This document shows positions 1-8,959 of a stretch of 64,000 nucleotides of DNA, piece by piece. The DNA lies in contig CM060734.1 in the NCBI GenBank assembly GCA_030704615.1, forward strand, positions 20,894,001 through 20,958,000. The letters run 5' to 3'. Each line of letters opens with the position of its first letter. The stretch's first letter is position 1. The DNA comes from Takakia lepidozioides (lineage: Eukaryota > Streptophyta > Takakiopsida > Takakiales > Takakiaceae). The position numbers and the translations under genes were made by a program. Below the pieces are notes generated by a model that was not told the DNA's origin, ran no database searches, and worked only from the letters and a program-made list of their open reading frames with translations.

Positions 1-265
1 ATAATAGGCATTCAACTTTTTGCCTCGGTTGTCCCACCATTCACTGGGGTCAACAAAATATTCATTCCACACCTTCTCCTCATGTCTGTTATCTGTTTTG
101 GATACTTTCCTGCTGCCACATCGGCAGTGACTTGTCATAGTCATTCCAAACCACCATAGATCCACCCAACGAGCTAACTTACAGAATTCAATATGCATCT
201 CAGGGCCGAGTCTGATGAGAGGGAAAAACAGGCTGAAATAGGTCGAAGAAGAAGGTGCCCTCACC
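1..265. repeat. Duplicated segment, second copy at about 12,575-12,875
   Basis: This stretch is recognisably the same as about 12,575-12,875: both run through a TGCCTCGGTTGTCCCACCAT core, then a CTCCTCAT stretch, then GCTAACTT(A/G)CAGAATTCAA, and end near GAAGAAGGTGCC. The copies differ by substitutions and small indels, and the second copy has an extra internal duplication at 12,685-12,828. A third, shorter match to the last ~70 bases lies at 2,865-2,935. In the second copy a PPR relic lies directly to the left, so another PPR relic probably lies just outside the window. Confidence 0.8.
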
Positions 266-744
266 ACATTCTCCAAGGCCTCCATACCACGCCCCTGATG
301 TGCACACCCTGCAAGCATCATGTTCCACATGATGAAAGATCGTTGAGGCATTCTGTTGAACACTTGGTGAGCATCCATGATGCTCCCGCACATAACATAC
401 ATGTGCACAAGGGTGTTGAGTAGTGAGTGTGCACCTGCTTTCCAGTTTCAAGGCCTTTCATCTTGATGCACTTATGCAAGAGACAGACATACATATCTGA
501 ATCTACTGAAATGCCTCCTTGGTTTAAAGTCAATAGAGCCTCTTTCAGTCTGCCTGCCTCACAAAGCATCTTCACATGCCCATAAGTGCCAGAAGAGCAT
601 TGTGGACTTCCTCTCTTGATCCTCTTCCAGAAGTTGTGGTCATGGTTGAGGTGCCTGATTTTATCAACTGTGCCGCTGCAGCTGCTGCCTTTGGCGATGC
701 AACCATGCACCTCTTTGCATCTGGTAATATGATAGGCATTCACC

Positions 745-1672
745 TTGGTACAATTCCAGCTCTGAAGATGTCGCAATGGACCTCTTTCCCCCTTTTGCAA
801 AGCTGCCAGGGCAGTGTTCAATTGACATTTGGTACAATTCCAGCTTTGATGATATCCCCATGCACCTCTTTGCCCTTCTCCAGGGCTGCCAGGCTTGCAC
901 AAGCATTGCAAATGCACACAAACATGATGTGCTTCCCCCATCATTTGCTCAATATAGGTAGGTCTCCAAAGCCTCCATCCCACGTCCCTGCCGTGCATAC
1001 CCTGCAAGTATCACACTCCACGACACCACATCTCGTTCAACCGTAGTGTCGAACACTCCCTTTGCATCCTAGATGCACCCACATTTTGCAAACATGTCCA
1101 CTAGGGTATTGTTCAGAATGACATCTGGTACAATTCCAGCTCTGAACATAGCTGGAATTGTACCAGATGTCTTCAAAGATGTCGCCATGCACCTCTTTCC
1201 CCTTTTGCAAAGCTGCCAGGGCAGTGTTCAGATTGACATTTGGCACAATTCCAGTTTTGATGATATCCCCATGCACCTCTTTACCCTTCTCCAGGGCTGC
1301 CAGGCTTGCACAAGCATTGCAAATGCACACAAACATGATGTGCTTCCCCCATCATTTGCTCAATATAGGTCTCCAAAGCCTCCATCCCACGTCCCTGCCG
1401 TGCATACCCTGCAAGCATCGCACTCCACGACACCACATCTCGTTCAGCCATAGTGTCGAACACTCCCTTTGCAAACATGTCCACCAGGGTATTGTTCATA
1501 ATGACATCTGGTACAATTCCAGCTCTGAAGATGTCGCCATGCACCTCTTTCCCCTTTTGCAAAGCTGCCAGGGCAGTGTTCAAATTAACATTTGGCACAA
1601 TTCCAGCTTTGATGATATCCCCATGCACCTCTTTGCCCTTCTCCAGGGCTGCCAGGCTTGCACAAGCATTGA
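745..1672. repeat. About 380-bp tandem repeat, three copies, inside the PPR relic
   Basis: The landmark TACAATTCCAGCTCTGAA occurs at about 749, 1,129 and 1,512, that is at steps of 380 and 383 bp. The flanking sequence (the CTTTTGCAAAGCTGCC stretch, the CCTTCTCCAGGGCTGCCAGG stretch, and the CATGATGTGCTTCCCCCATC stretch in the first two) follows in the same order. The step is not a multiple of the 105-bp PPR unit, so this is tandem DNA duplication rather than expansion of the protein repeat. Confidence 0.8.
1121..1170. repeat. Perfect inverted repeat, 21-bp arms, 8-bp loop
   Basis: Bases 1,121-1,141 and 1,150-1,170 are exact reverse complements (arm begins ACATCTGGTACAATTCC). The loop is CTGAACAT. 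It lies at the junction of the first and second tandem copies of the PPR relic and was formed from PPR-coding sequence, since the same arm occurs singly at about 1,504-1,524. Confidence 0.9.
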
Positions 1673-1719
1673 GAACTGAACAACAACAATAGTACTCACC
1701 TGCTCCCATAGTCTAAGAT

Positions 1720-2210
1720 TCAATGGATTGGACGACTAAGATTATGATTCCTTGCAGAAAGAAAATTTATGACTAGTTAATTTGACTATATTACCCCTCC
1801 CATACAAATATGAAGTATGTTGAGACTTTGTAACGGCTCAATATTTTGACATGCGGCTTTGTCTCTAGGTATTCCCATTGCAGTCTGGGAAGAGATGGAC
1901 AAGAAGTGCCACTCATTCAGGTCCCTATACCTGCACTTTATGCACGCTCTACTGTCTCACTTCCCCTGCCTTGTGCCCATATAAAGAAGGGCCCTCCAAT
2001 TTTGATAAACCCCAGCTTCTGTAGGAGCAGCTTATTGCATCCACAATATATAATGTCTTGTCTCCTTGCTCACCACTTACCCAGATTCTGCTCGCTTAGC
2101 AATATCACATGACCATCCCAATAGTCTTTACTACACCACAATCTAGGGGAGATTTGGATAGCTATACAGACATGCCACCAGCAAGTAATTGAATGGCAAG
2201 GAGAGTACAA
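1720..2210. other. Spacer without recognised gene
   Basis: This is pyrimidine-rich DNA between the PPR relics and the C2 relic. The open frames on the plus strand (1,846-2,112) have the proline/serine/leucine bias expected of C+T-rich DNA and match nothing I recognise. Confidence 0.5.
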
Positions 2211-2211
2211 C

Positions 2212-2387
2212 TAACTCGAGGTCGCCTTTGATGTGAGAGAAAAGACCCCGCTTTTGCAATGGGTACCATCGTGGAGGCTCTGGTTTGTTAGATACAGTGA
2301 TCACCGGAACTCTGACCCTTCCAAAGAAACTGCTCCGCCTGCCCATGGCACTATTTCGTTCATTCTGTATGTTGGTCTCCAGTTCTC
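2212..2387 (-). pseudogene. C2-domain fragment of a QUIRKY/FTIP-like (MCTP) protein
   Basis: The minus strand reads GELETNIQNER, GRRSSFFGRVRVPV and then EPPRWYPLQKRGLFSHIKG followed by DLEL. The YPLxKRxxFSxIKGxLxL pattern after an FLGRVR-like strand is the end of the first C2 domain of plant MCTP proteins, which tether membranes at plasmodesmata and bind lipid and Ca2+. Only about 58 residues remain. The reading stays open a little on both sides (2,143-2,505) but loses similarity, so the piece is probably one exon or part of one. No other C2 domain or transmembrane region is seen nearby. The family is clear; the exact member is not. Confidence 0.7.
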
Positions 2388-2684
2388 CAGGCATTGAAGG
2401 ATCGGGGATGATAAATTCAAACTGCACAAGCAAGTGCATGTAAATCCAAACCGACAGGGGATACTCTAGCCATGCGCAGCACTGGTTCATGCCCAAAGGA
2501 TTCAACCGCCCATATTGAGGATGAGCATGCCAAGGTTTTTCAACACGTGTAATGCTTTAAAATAGAAAAGGCATTTTGTGGCCATCCAAAGCTTGCTCTT
2601 CGAAAAGAAACTCGTGTTGTTGAAGGAAACAAGCTTATCTAAGGCATCAAGATGAATGCAGCGAGTTCATTTACCCATGGAGCA

Positions 2685-3105
2685 TTCGACCGACATCAAC
2701 CCAAAACGACCTCGAGTGTGTTGCTTGTGTCTGTCAGGTAACGTCGGTTTGGTCTGTGAGAACCACCACGTTGCAGCTGAGCAGGCAAAGATTGAAACAC
2801 GACCTGCTAAGACCATCGTGAAGGATCTGTAAAAACTCATGCCAGAGATCCGTGCTGCAAATTCAGGGTCGAGTCTGAACCCTAATGCAAAACAGGCTGA
2901 AATAGGTCGAAGAAGAAGGTGCCCTCACCACATTGTCCTCTACCTTGTGTCATGACCCATGGAGGATTAGACTGACCATGAACCCAAGAAGACCTCTTCT
3001 GTGTGCTGCTTGTATCTGTAGTCGGGTAATGTGGGATTGGTCCGTGAGAACCACCACGGTGCAGCTGAGCGGGCAGAGATTAAAATACGGGCTGCTAAGA
3101 CCAAG
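2685..3105. repeat. Diverged direct duplication of about 130 bp
   Basis: About 2,690-2,815 and 2,963-3,103 share an ordered series: CCAA(A)A(C/G)GACCTC, GTGT(G/T)(T/C)TGCTTGT, GAGAACCACCAC, GCAGCTGAGC(A/G)GGCA and CTGCTAAGACCA. Both copies can be read on the plus strand as a short peptide around GLVxENHHxAAE, which I do not recognise. The spacer between them (2,865-2,935) matches the segment at 195-265, so this area was assembled from re-used pieces. Confidence 0.7.
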
Positions 3106-4080
3106 CTGATTCTCCCAAGAACCTTGTAATCATCATGAAGAATACCAAATGATGGTACTAAGGGGAGCCAAGAGCCCACATTTGCACATAATGCGCCCCT
3201 GATGCCATAAACGCTTGCAACAACAGGACATGGGCCTCGATTTGGTCTTCGTCCCTCCCGCATCACTTGCTCATCTCTCTCCCAAGCCTCCATCCCTCTC
3301 CCAACACTTAGACCAATTCAGGCAAAGGACAAAATTAGTCTTCAACCCTTAGATCATTTTACATCCAACGATTAGAACAATCTCTATGAGCCACACAAGC
3401 CCTAAAATACATTAAAATATTCCACGTCATGAGCCATGTGGAGCACTTACAAAAATTCCATTTTTGAATACGGTGTGCAATGAATGCCTAGTTGTTAAGA
3501 GTCGTTCTCTAGTGCTTAAAACCACTTGTAATTGCCGTTTTAAAAAAAAAAATCAATTTACGTAATTGAATTGAATCGCCGCGAATATTGCGCCGACTAC
3601 GGAGTCATTGACGCAACTTCTATCCACCATTACAAATGCCTCCGTGAGCCGAAATTGTCCGTTACGACTGTGCAGTAGTAACAAACATCTCGAAGTTGAT
3701 CCCTTCAGTGGTTTCGGACATGCAGTCGATTCGGAAAAAGACACGAATGCTTGTTGTGAGAAGAGGGCTGGGAGGATTTTCCGGAAGAGTTCAGGTGGCC
3801 GATGGTGAGATGCAAAAAATTCGTGTAATGGTACCACATCAATCGATTGTGGCATAGACATAAGCATGACGTGCAAACCAGAAACAATTACGCAGAGTCC
3901 AGGTTTTGCACGAACTTGCATTTCCAGCATAGGGCGAATGAGGTGCATTGCACGTTGTGGGGTCAACCTCTCTTAAAGGGCCAAATCCCGTGTACACCTT
4001 CGTAGCCATGTTGTACGTTGAGGTGATACTGTTGCGTCCAGTGAATTGACAAACTGCTAGTAGGAGGAACGCAACGATGT
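3106..4080. other. Spacer, no gene recognised
   Basis: The minus strand at about 3,230-3,293 gives a weak PPR-like piece (EQVMREGRRPNR) that breaks off at once. The rest, including a short A-tract at 3,541-3,552, has only short overlapping open frames on both strands and nothing I can assign. It may hold the promoter or leader of the plus-strand gene that starts near 4,083. Confidence 0.45.
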
Positions 4081-4082
4081 AA

Positions 4083-5935
4083 TACCATTTGGACGACATC
4101 CCTGACACGTTTGGAACACCCCAGGCTATGATACTGGGCGTTCCCGAGGCACCGGTGCAACATCCGGCTGGAACATTAGAGGAACAACTGGCGGAAAGAG
4201 ACCGGCGAATCAAGACCCCGGAGGACCTTGTGGAATGGCAAAGACTGCGCATAGCGGAATTGGAGGGTAGATTTCAAGACATGCCTCCAAACAATGAAGG
4301 CACTGTTGTCCACAATGAGGTTGGAACGAACAACGTGGACATGGCCGGGGAGTTTACAATGCCCGAGCGCAGTATTGACCACATCATTCACGGAATTACG
4401 GACGTCATTGACCCTGCGGCCGATGAAACCATGGTTGAGGAATAGCGAATTGCGGATGAGAGAAGGAGAAAAGGAAAAGAACCAGTACTGGAAACCGGGG
4501 AATGCTCGAGGGTCACCATTCAATCCGATATCAATCCGATATCTGATGTCGATCGCGTTACAATGGAGCGGGACATTGTCATGGCAACTGCATGGCGCTT
4601 GTCAAAAGCATTGGAGATTCGGGCATGGGTTCGATTGAATGGCGATTGGGAGAATTGGGTACAATGGGCGACCCACCTGGCCTCCAGAGAAGCACGGGTA
4701 GAGCGGGCACTGTCAACCTTGCAACGTGTCGCATGTATGTCAAACCGCAGCGGGGATAGCATTTATGACAACATGCAAAGGTATAACGATCTCCACCGTG
4801 CATGAAGCATGTTCACCGGATTTACGAACAGGGCAGATGTGGAGTCTATGTTCGGTCAATGTGAGCACATAATTTTGAGATCAAACAGAAGCATAAACTG
4901 GGAATTAATAGAGGAGGAGTGGGACACCACAACAAGGATGAGCAGCCATATCAACGCGGCCGAAAGGGAGGAGATATCACGAGGCGTTTTGCCATCATGG
5001 ATATCAGATGGCACAATTTGTTCGATGTGCATGAATCTTTATGGCCCAGAGGGATGTCATGTGCTTGGATCATGTGAACATATGTTCCATCCCACGTGTC
5101 TTATCGTCACATCCTTGCGGATGGCCGCTTGCCCAGAATGTCGTGCACCAATCCATCGCCGTTTCTATGAGTTGATGGGCTTGGAGGATATTATGCCGAC
5201 AGGTTTTGAATACAATCGGCACAACCTCCCATTGGATGGGCACCCATTTACATTTCTCAATTGTGTGCATTGGGGAAAAAACTTGTTGTGGGATGCACCC
5301 AGAGGAATGCATAACATACATGCCGCAACCCGGAAGACGTTAGATCACCCCAATATTTCTAGGTCACATCTGACTGGGAGATAACGGTACGTACGGGAGG
5401 CATTGCCAATTGATGGGAGAGAGAGCATTTTTGCCGCAATTGGGGAGGGCATTGGAGTCAGAGAAGGGCGAGGTTTTTCCGGCTCCCACAGGTTCTATGG
5501 GTGCCGGAACAGACCGAATTGAACCGAGAACCGATTGGGAGACATTTGTTGCTGTCCAAAGTGGAAGACGCTATAATATGTCAACGCCAAATGAATGAGG
5601 CGTACGAGGCGGCTTATCGTCGGGACGACACAATGATTAGGGACCGGGCCCGCGAGAGGGTGTTGGAAACTTTCAAGGGTACCATCAAGGCAGTTGTAGA
5701 GGAATGGAAGCGACTATGGATAGATTGTTTTCATCGTGTTTCGGGGGCTCTGTTGCCGGATGTGGACGGCCTCGTTGCCGCTTTGCATGCAGCCCGAGCA
5801 CTTGCCGAAGATCGGCCTTCGCCACGTCGTGAGAGTCTTAAAGAAAGCCAACTTTCATCGGAAAGTAGGCGGATGCTGGCCAACATTGATCACATCTCAT
5901 TGGGCCCCTCATTGACCATGAGATCACGGTCCTAG
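4083..5935 (+). pseudogene. Degraded gene encoding a coiled coil and a RING-H2 zinc finger
   Basis: One reading frame runs from 4,083 to 5,384, broken only by TAG at 4,443-4,445 and TGA at 4,803-4,805. After TAA at 5,382-5,384 the coding character continues in another frame from about 5,414 to 5,935. The first part has a heptad-rich stretch (LEEQLAERDRRI). The middle has a complete RING-H2 finger at 5,019-5,141, spaced C-x2-C-x14-C-x-H-x2-H-x2-C-x10-C-x2-C, the pattern of an E3 ubiquitin ligase. The tail is alpha-helical and charged. Outside the finger I recognise nothing. Two nonsense codons and one frame change point to a pseudogene, unless the tail is a separate exon (a GTACGT donor-like site lies at 5,387). 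It could be host or a transposon accessory gene. Confidence 0.6.
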
Positions 5936-6334
5936 GCTCTCCGTATTGGCAGTGCAAATCAGGCCACATCATCACATCCCTTGTCCCCTTCATCAACATC
6001 AAGTGAAGACTAGGATTTGAATGACTAGCAACGTAGTACATAAACAATGTGGATTTTTGTTGTACCTTGAATTTCTGGAACACACTGATAGCAATCCGTC
6101 AATTTTGTATATGCACGAATTTTGTTAATACGCATGTGCGGCACCTACCAATTTCAATTGCAGGAACAACGTTTTCTTCACCTTTTCACTCATGTGATGG
6201 GGAAGAAGTGGTTCACCTTGCAAACAAATTTACAATGGTTTCATATTTGGTCATGACGTGTATGTGGGTATCTGCAATCAACTCGAAAAGTTTCAGAACA
6301 AGGAAAATTGATATGAACCAATGATCAACATACC
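5936..6334. other. Spacer, nothing recognised
   Basis: Downstream of the RING relic I see no coding signal or structure. The A+T content rises towards the 120-bp tandem repeat that starts near 6,335. Confidence 0.5.
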
Positions 6335-6527
6335 CACAAAGTTCTCGAACCACAAAATAATTCATGTGGATGGGGAACTTTTGACCTCGTATTTGTCTGG
6401 GACCTATGAGACGGTCCACAAAACATACTGCCCAAGTTTCAAAGCAAACAAAAACCATTTGGACGGGCAACCATCCGTTGGCCCATTCAACAAATTTCGA
6501 TTGATCTCATATTACTCAAGGACCTGT

Positions 6528-6530
<3 letters not shown>

Positions 6531-6566
<36 letters not shown>

Positions 6567-6610
6567 CCGGCCGAGGCCGGCGTAACTAAGAGCCACTTTG
6601 CCTTGCGGCG
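6531..6610 (+). mobile_element. Small structured insertion, copy 1 (80 bp)
   Basis: The 80 bases start with a (GA)n run, then GACTCCGGCCGAGGCCGGCG, AGAGCCACTTTGCCTTGCGG. They interrupt a 120-bp satellite unit and are flanked by an 11-bp direct repeat, GGACCTGTCAG, at 6,520-6,530 and 6,611-6,621. The unit normally contains that motif once, so the second copy looks like a target-site duplication. The CCGGC/GCCGG core can fold back. No coding capacity. Confidence 0.7.
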
Positions 6611-7211
6611 GGACCTGTCAGATGGTACATTGAACATGCTGGGAAAGTACATGCGTACTATTGGAGACTACATCCTCGCCCCCCATTTAAAGTAAAAAAT
6701 GCCATGCTCGAGCGAACCAAAATCATTTGGATGGGCAACCATCCGTTCAGCCATTGAACAAATTTTGATTGATCTCATATTACTCTCGGATCTCTTAGAT
6801 GGTACATTGAACATACTGGGAAAATCTCAAAGCGAACCCAAATCATTTGGATGGGCAACCATCTGTTGAGCCATTGAATGAATTTTGATTGATCTCATAT
6901 TAAGTCCAGGACCTATGAAAGGGTGTACCGAACGTACTGGCAAAGTTTCATAGCAAACAAAAGTCATTTGGATGGGCAACCATCCGTTGACCCGTTCAAT
7001 GAATTCCGTTTATCTGCTATTACTTTGGGACCTGTTGGACTGCGTTTCGCGTGCACATGATTTTTTTTTTATTCTGTTTTTGAGCCGTATGCGTAATGAA
7101 GGCATATGCAACGTGCGTACCACATTTGGAAGTGACCAAAATTCATTTGGACCCAAAACCACAGTTTGTTCTCTCTTTTGCACTCTACACTTGATTTGTC
7201 TTTTACTTCAT

Positions 7212-7301
7212 AGGCCCCACTCCCGAAAGGGGGCAGTAGCCGTAAGACAAAGTGGCTCTTAGATACGCCGGCTTTGGCCGGAGTCTTCTCTCTCTCTCTT
7301 C
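7212..7301 (-). mobile_element. Small structured insertion, copy 2, inverted (about 90 bp)
   Basis: On the minus strand this reads (GA)n, GACTCCGGCCAAAGCCGGCG, then AGAGCCACTTTGTCTTACGG, closely matching copy 1, and continues with CTACTGCCCCCTTTCGGGAG, which copy 1 lacks. It is flanked by TACTTCAT at 7,204-7,211 and 7,302-7,309. Two copies in opposite directions, each with its own flanking direct repeat, support a short non-autonomous mobile element. I cannot assign it to a known class. Confidence 0.65.
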
Positions 7302-7309
7302 TACTTCAT

Positions 7310-7740
7310 GCACTCTTCATAGAGAGTTCTGCAATAGTGAGCGAGTATAACACATTTTATTTTATTTATTTATTTTCATTGTTTGGTTTCAAATTTTTGC
7401 ACTGATGTAGCGGTGCAAGGGTTGAAGCCACAAAACAAAATTGAGCCAAAAATAAAATCATTACCTAGCAGAAACCCCCAATCAAAGGCAGTGTAAACCT
7501 AATTATTTGCTTGAAATTCAATTCAATTCAATTCAATTCTAAATTGGTTGAGGGGTGAGCGCGTCGATGGGGAGGCAAATGTTTTTTGCTTTTGTTGTAT
7601 CTCCGCACATGTGTCGCACACATATTCAAGCACATGCGGGCAAAAATTGGGCTTCAACCACATCTGTTCAATGGGTGCAATAGCCGTTCACCCATGACGA
7701 TTTCTTTTTCGCAATGAACAATATTGGATGACAGGTGAAC
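7310..7740. other. A+T-rich DNA splitting the 120-bp array
   Basis: This stretch has no gene. It includes TTTATTTATTTATTTT at about 7,356-7,372 and a (CAATT)n microsatellite at about 7,516-7,541. It shows none of the satellite landmarks. Confidence 0.6.
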
Positions 7741-8660
7741 GCCTCATTGGCCCATTGAACAAATTTCGATTGATCTCATATTACTTTGGGACCTGTCAAA
7801 TGGTACATTGAACATACTGCCCAAGTCTCAAAGCGAACAAAAACCATTTGGATGGGCAACCATCCGTTCAGCCATTGAACGAATTTCGATTGATCTCATA
7901 TTACTCTGGGACCCTTAGATGGTACATTGAACATAATGGGAAAATCTCAAAGCGAACCAAAATCATTTGGATGGGCAACCATCCGTCGAGCCATTGAATG
8001 AATTTCGATTGACCTCATATTAGTCCGGGACCTGATACATGGTATGTTGAACATAGTGACAAAGTTCAAAAGCAAACAAAAATCATTTGGATGCTCAACC
8101 ATTTGATCGCCCAATGAATGAATTTTGTTCCATGTCTTATGAGACCGGGACCTAATACATGGTATGTTTAACATACTGACAAAGTTTGAAAAGAAACAAA
8201 AATCATTTGGATGCTCAACCATTCGATCGCCCATTGAATGAATTTTGTTTCTTCTTATATTGGACCGGGACCTATTACATGGTATGTTGAAAGTACTGGA
8301 AAAGTTTGAAAGCAAACAGAAATCATTTAGATGGTCAACCATTCGATCGCCCATTGAATGAATTTCGTTTCATCTCATATTAGACCGGGACCTGTTACAC
8401 GGTATGTTGAACGTACTGGCAAAGTTTGAAAGCAAACAAAAATCATTTGGATGGTCAACCATTTGATCGCCCATTGAATGGATTTTGTTTCATCTCATAT
8501 TAGACTGGGACTTGTTACATGGTATGTTGAACATACTGGCAAAGTTTGAAAGCAAACAAAAATCATTTGGATGGTCAACCATTCGATCGCCCATTGAATG
8601 ATTTGATTGCCCATTGATCAAGCTCCTTCCATGTGTACCTTGCCTTTTGAAGCTCTTTTT

Positions 8661-8951
8661 GTAGTGTCTCCTGCTTTGTAATGCGGTGCTTTTCCATGTC
8701 CACTTTCTCCAATGCGTTGATGTTCTCCACCCAGAACAGATCCACACATGTGTACAGAAATCCTTAAAAAAACAAATGACCATGAAAACTTTTGCAAGCC
8801 TCATCCCCAACTTCAACTTTGGATGGTCATTTGGTTTTTTAAGGATTTCTCCACACATGTGAAAATCTATTCCAGGTGGAGAATATCAACACATTGGAAA
8901 AATAAGAGCTGGAGAAGTACCTCATTACGAAGCAAAAGACATTATAGAATA
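8661..8951. repeat. Foldback element: imperfect ~130-bp inverted repeat
   Basis: Bases about 8,661-8,793 pair with about 8,817-8,951 reversed. Matching blocks are GTTGAT(G/A)TTCTCCACC, CACATGTGT, AGAAATCCTTAAAAAA and CAAATGACCAT. The loop is only about 24 bases. The arms contain no coding signal. The layout is that of a foldback or MITE-like element; no flanking target duplication was obvious, and the left arm abuts the end of the 120-bp array. Confidence 0.75.
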
Positions 8952-8959
8952 CCTTAACA

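Larger units (their letters stand above)
318..1709 (-). pseudogene. PPR protein relics (PLS class), tandemly duplicated
   Basis: Reading the minus strand from 1,709 downwards gives typical plant pentatricopeptide repeats, such as CASLAALEKGKEVHGDIIKAG, NNTLVDMFAKG and FDTMAERDVVSWSAMLAGY. PPR proteins of this class bind organellar RNA. The piece has no start, no organelle target peptide and no E/DYW end. The same repeat block recurs three times about 380 bp apart, with frame breaks between copies (for example the FDTMAERDVVSWS stretch near 1,440 recurs near 1,050 in another frame). It is a degraded fragment that was amplified in place, not a functional gene. Similar pieces lie at 12,365-12,560 and 28,690-30,048. 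Confidence 0.85.
6335..8625. repeat. 120-bp tandem repeat (satellite-like), interrupted
   Basis: The landmark CATTTGGATG recurs at 6,724, 6,844 and 6,965, and at 7,845, 7,964, 8,084, 8,204, 8,324, 8,444 and 8,564, a step of 119-121 bp. A further landmark at 6,456 fits after subtracting 148 bp of inserted sequence. Each unit also holds GGGACCTGT(C/T)A near its end and TTGATCTCATATTA or a variant. Units at the left carry GGGCAACC and those at the right GG/GCTCAACC, so there are at least two subtypes. The array is split by non-repeat DNA at about 7,030-7,740. Because 120 is a multiple of 3, long open frames arise by chance. Confidence 0.9.

Noticed and set aside
3553-4252. Minus-strand open frames overlapping the RING gene start
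   Set aside because: They overlap each other in different frames, lack domains, and the plus strand has the coherent coding frame.
7947-8858. Minus-strand open frames made of 40-residue repeats (MGDRMVEHPNDF...)
   Set aside because: They follow from the 120-bp satellite period. Most units carry TGA in this frame (AGATGA), so the frame is open only where single units have mutated.
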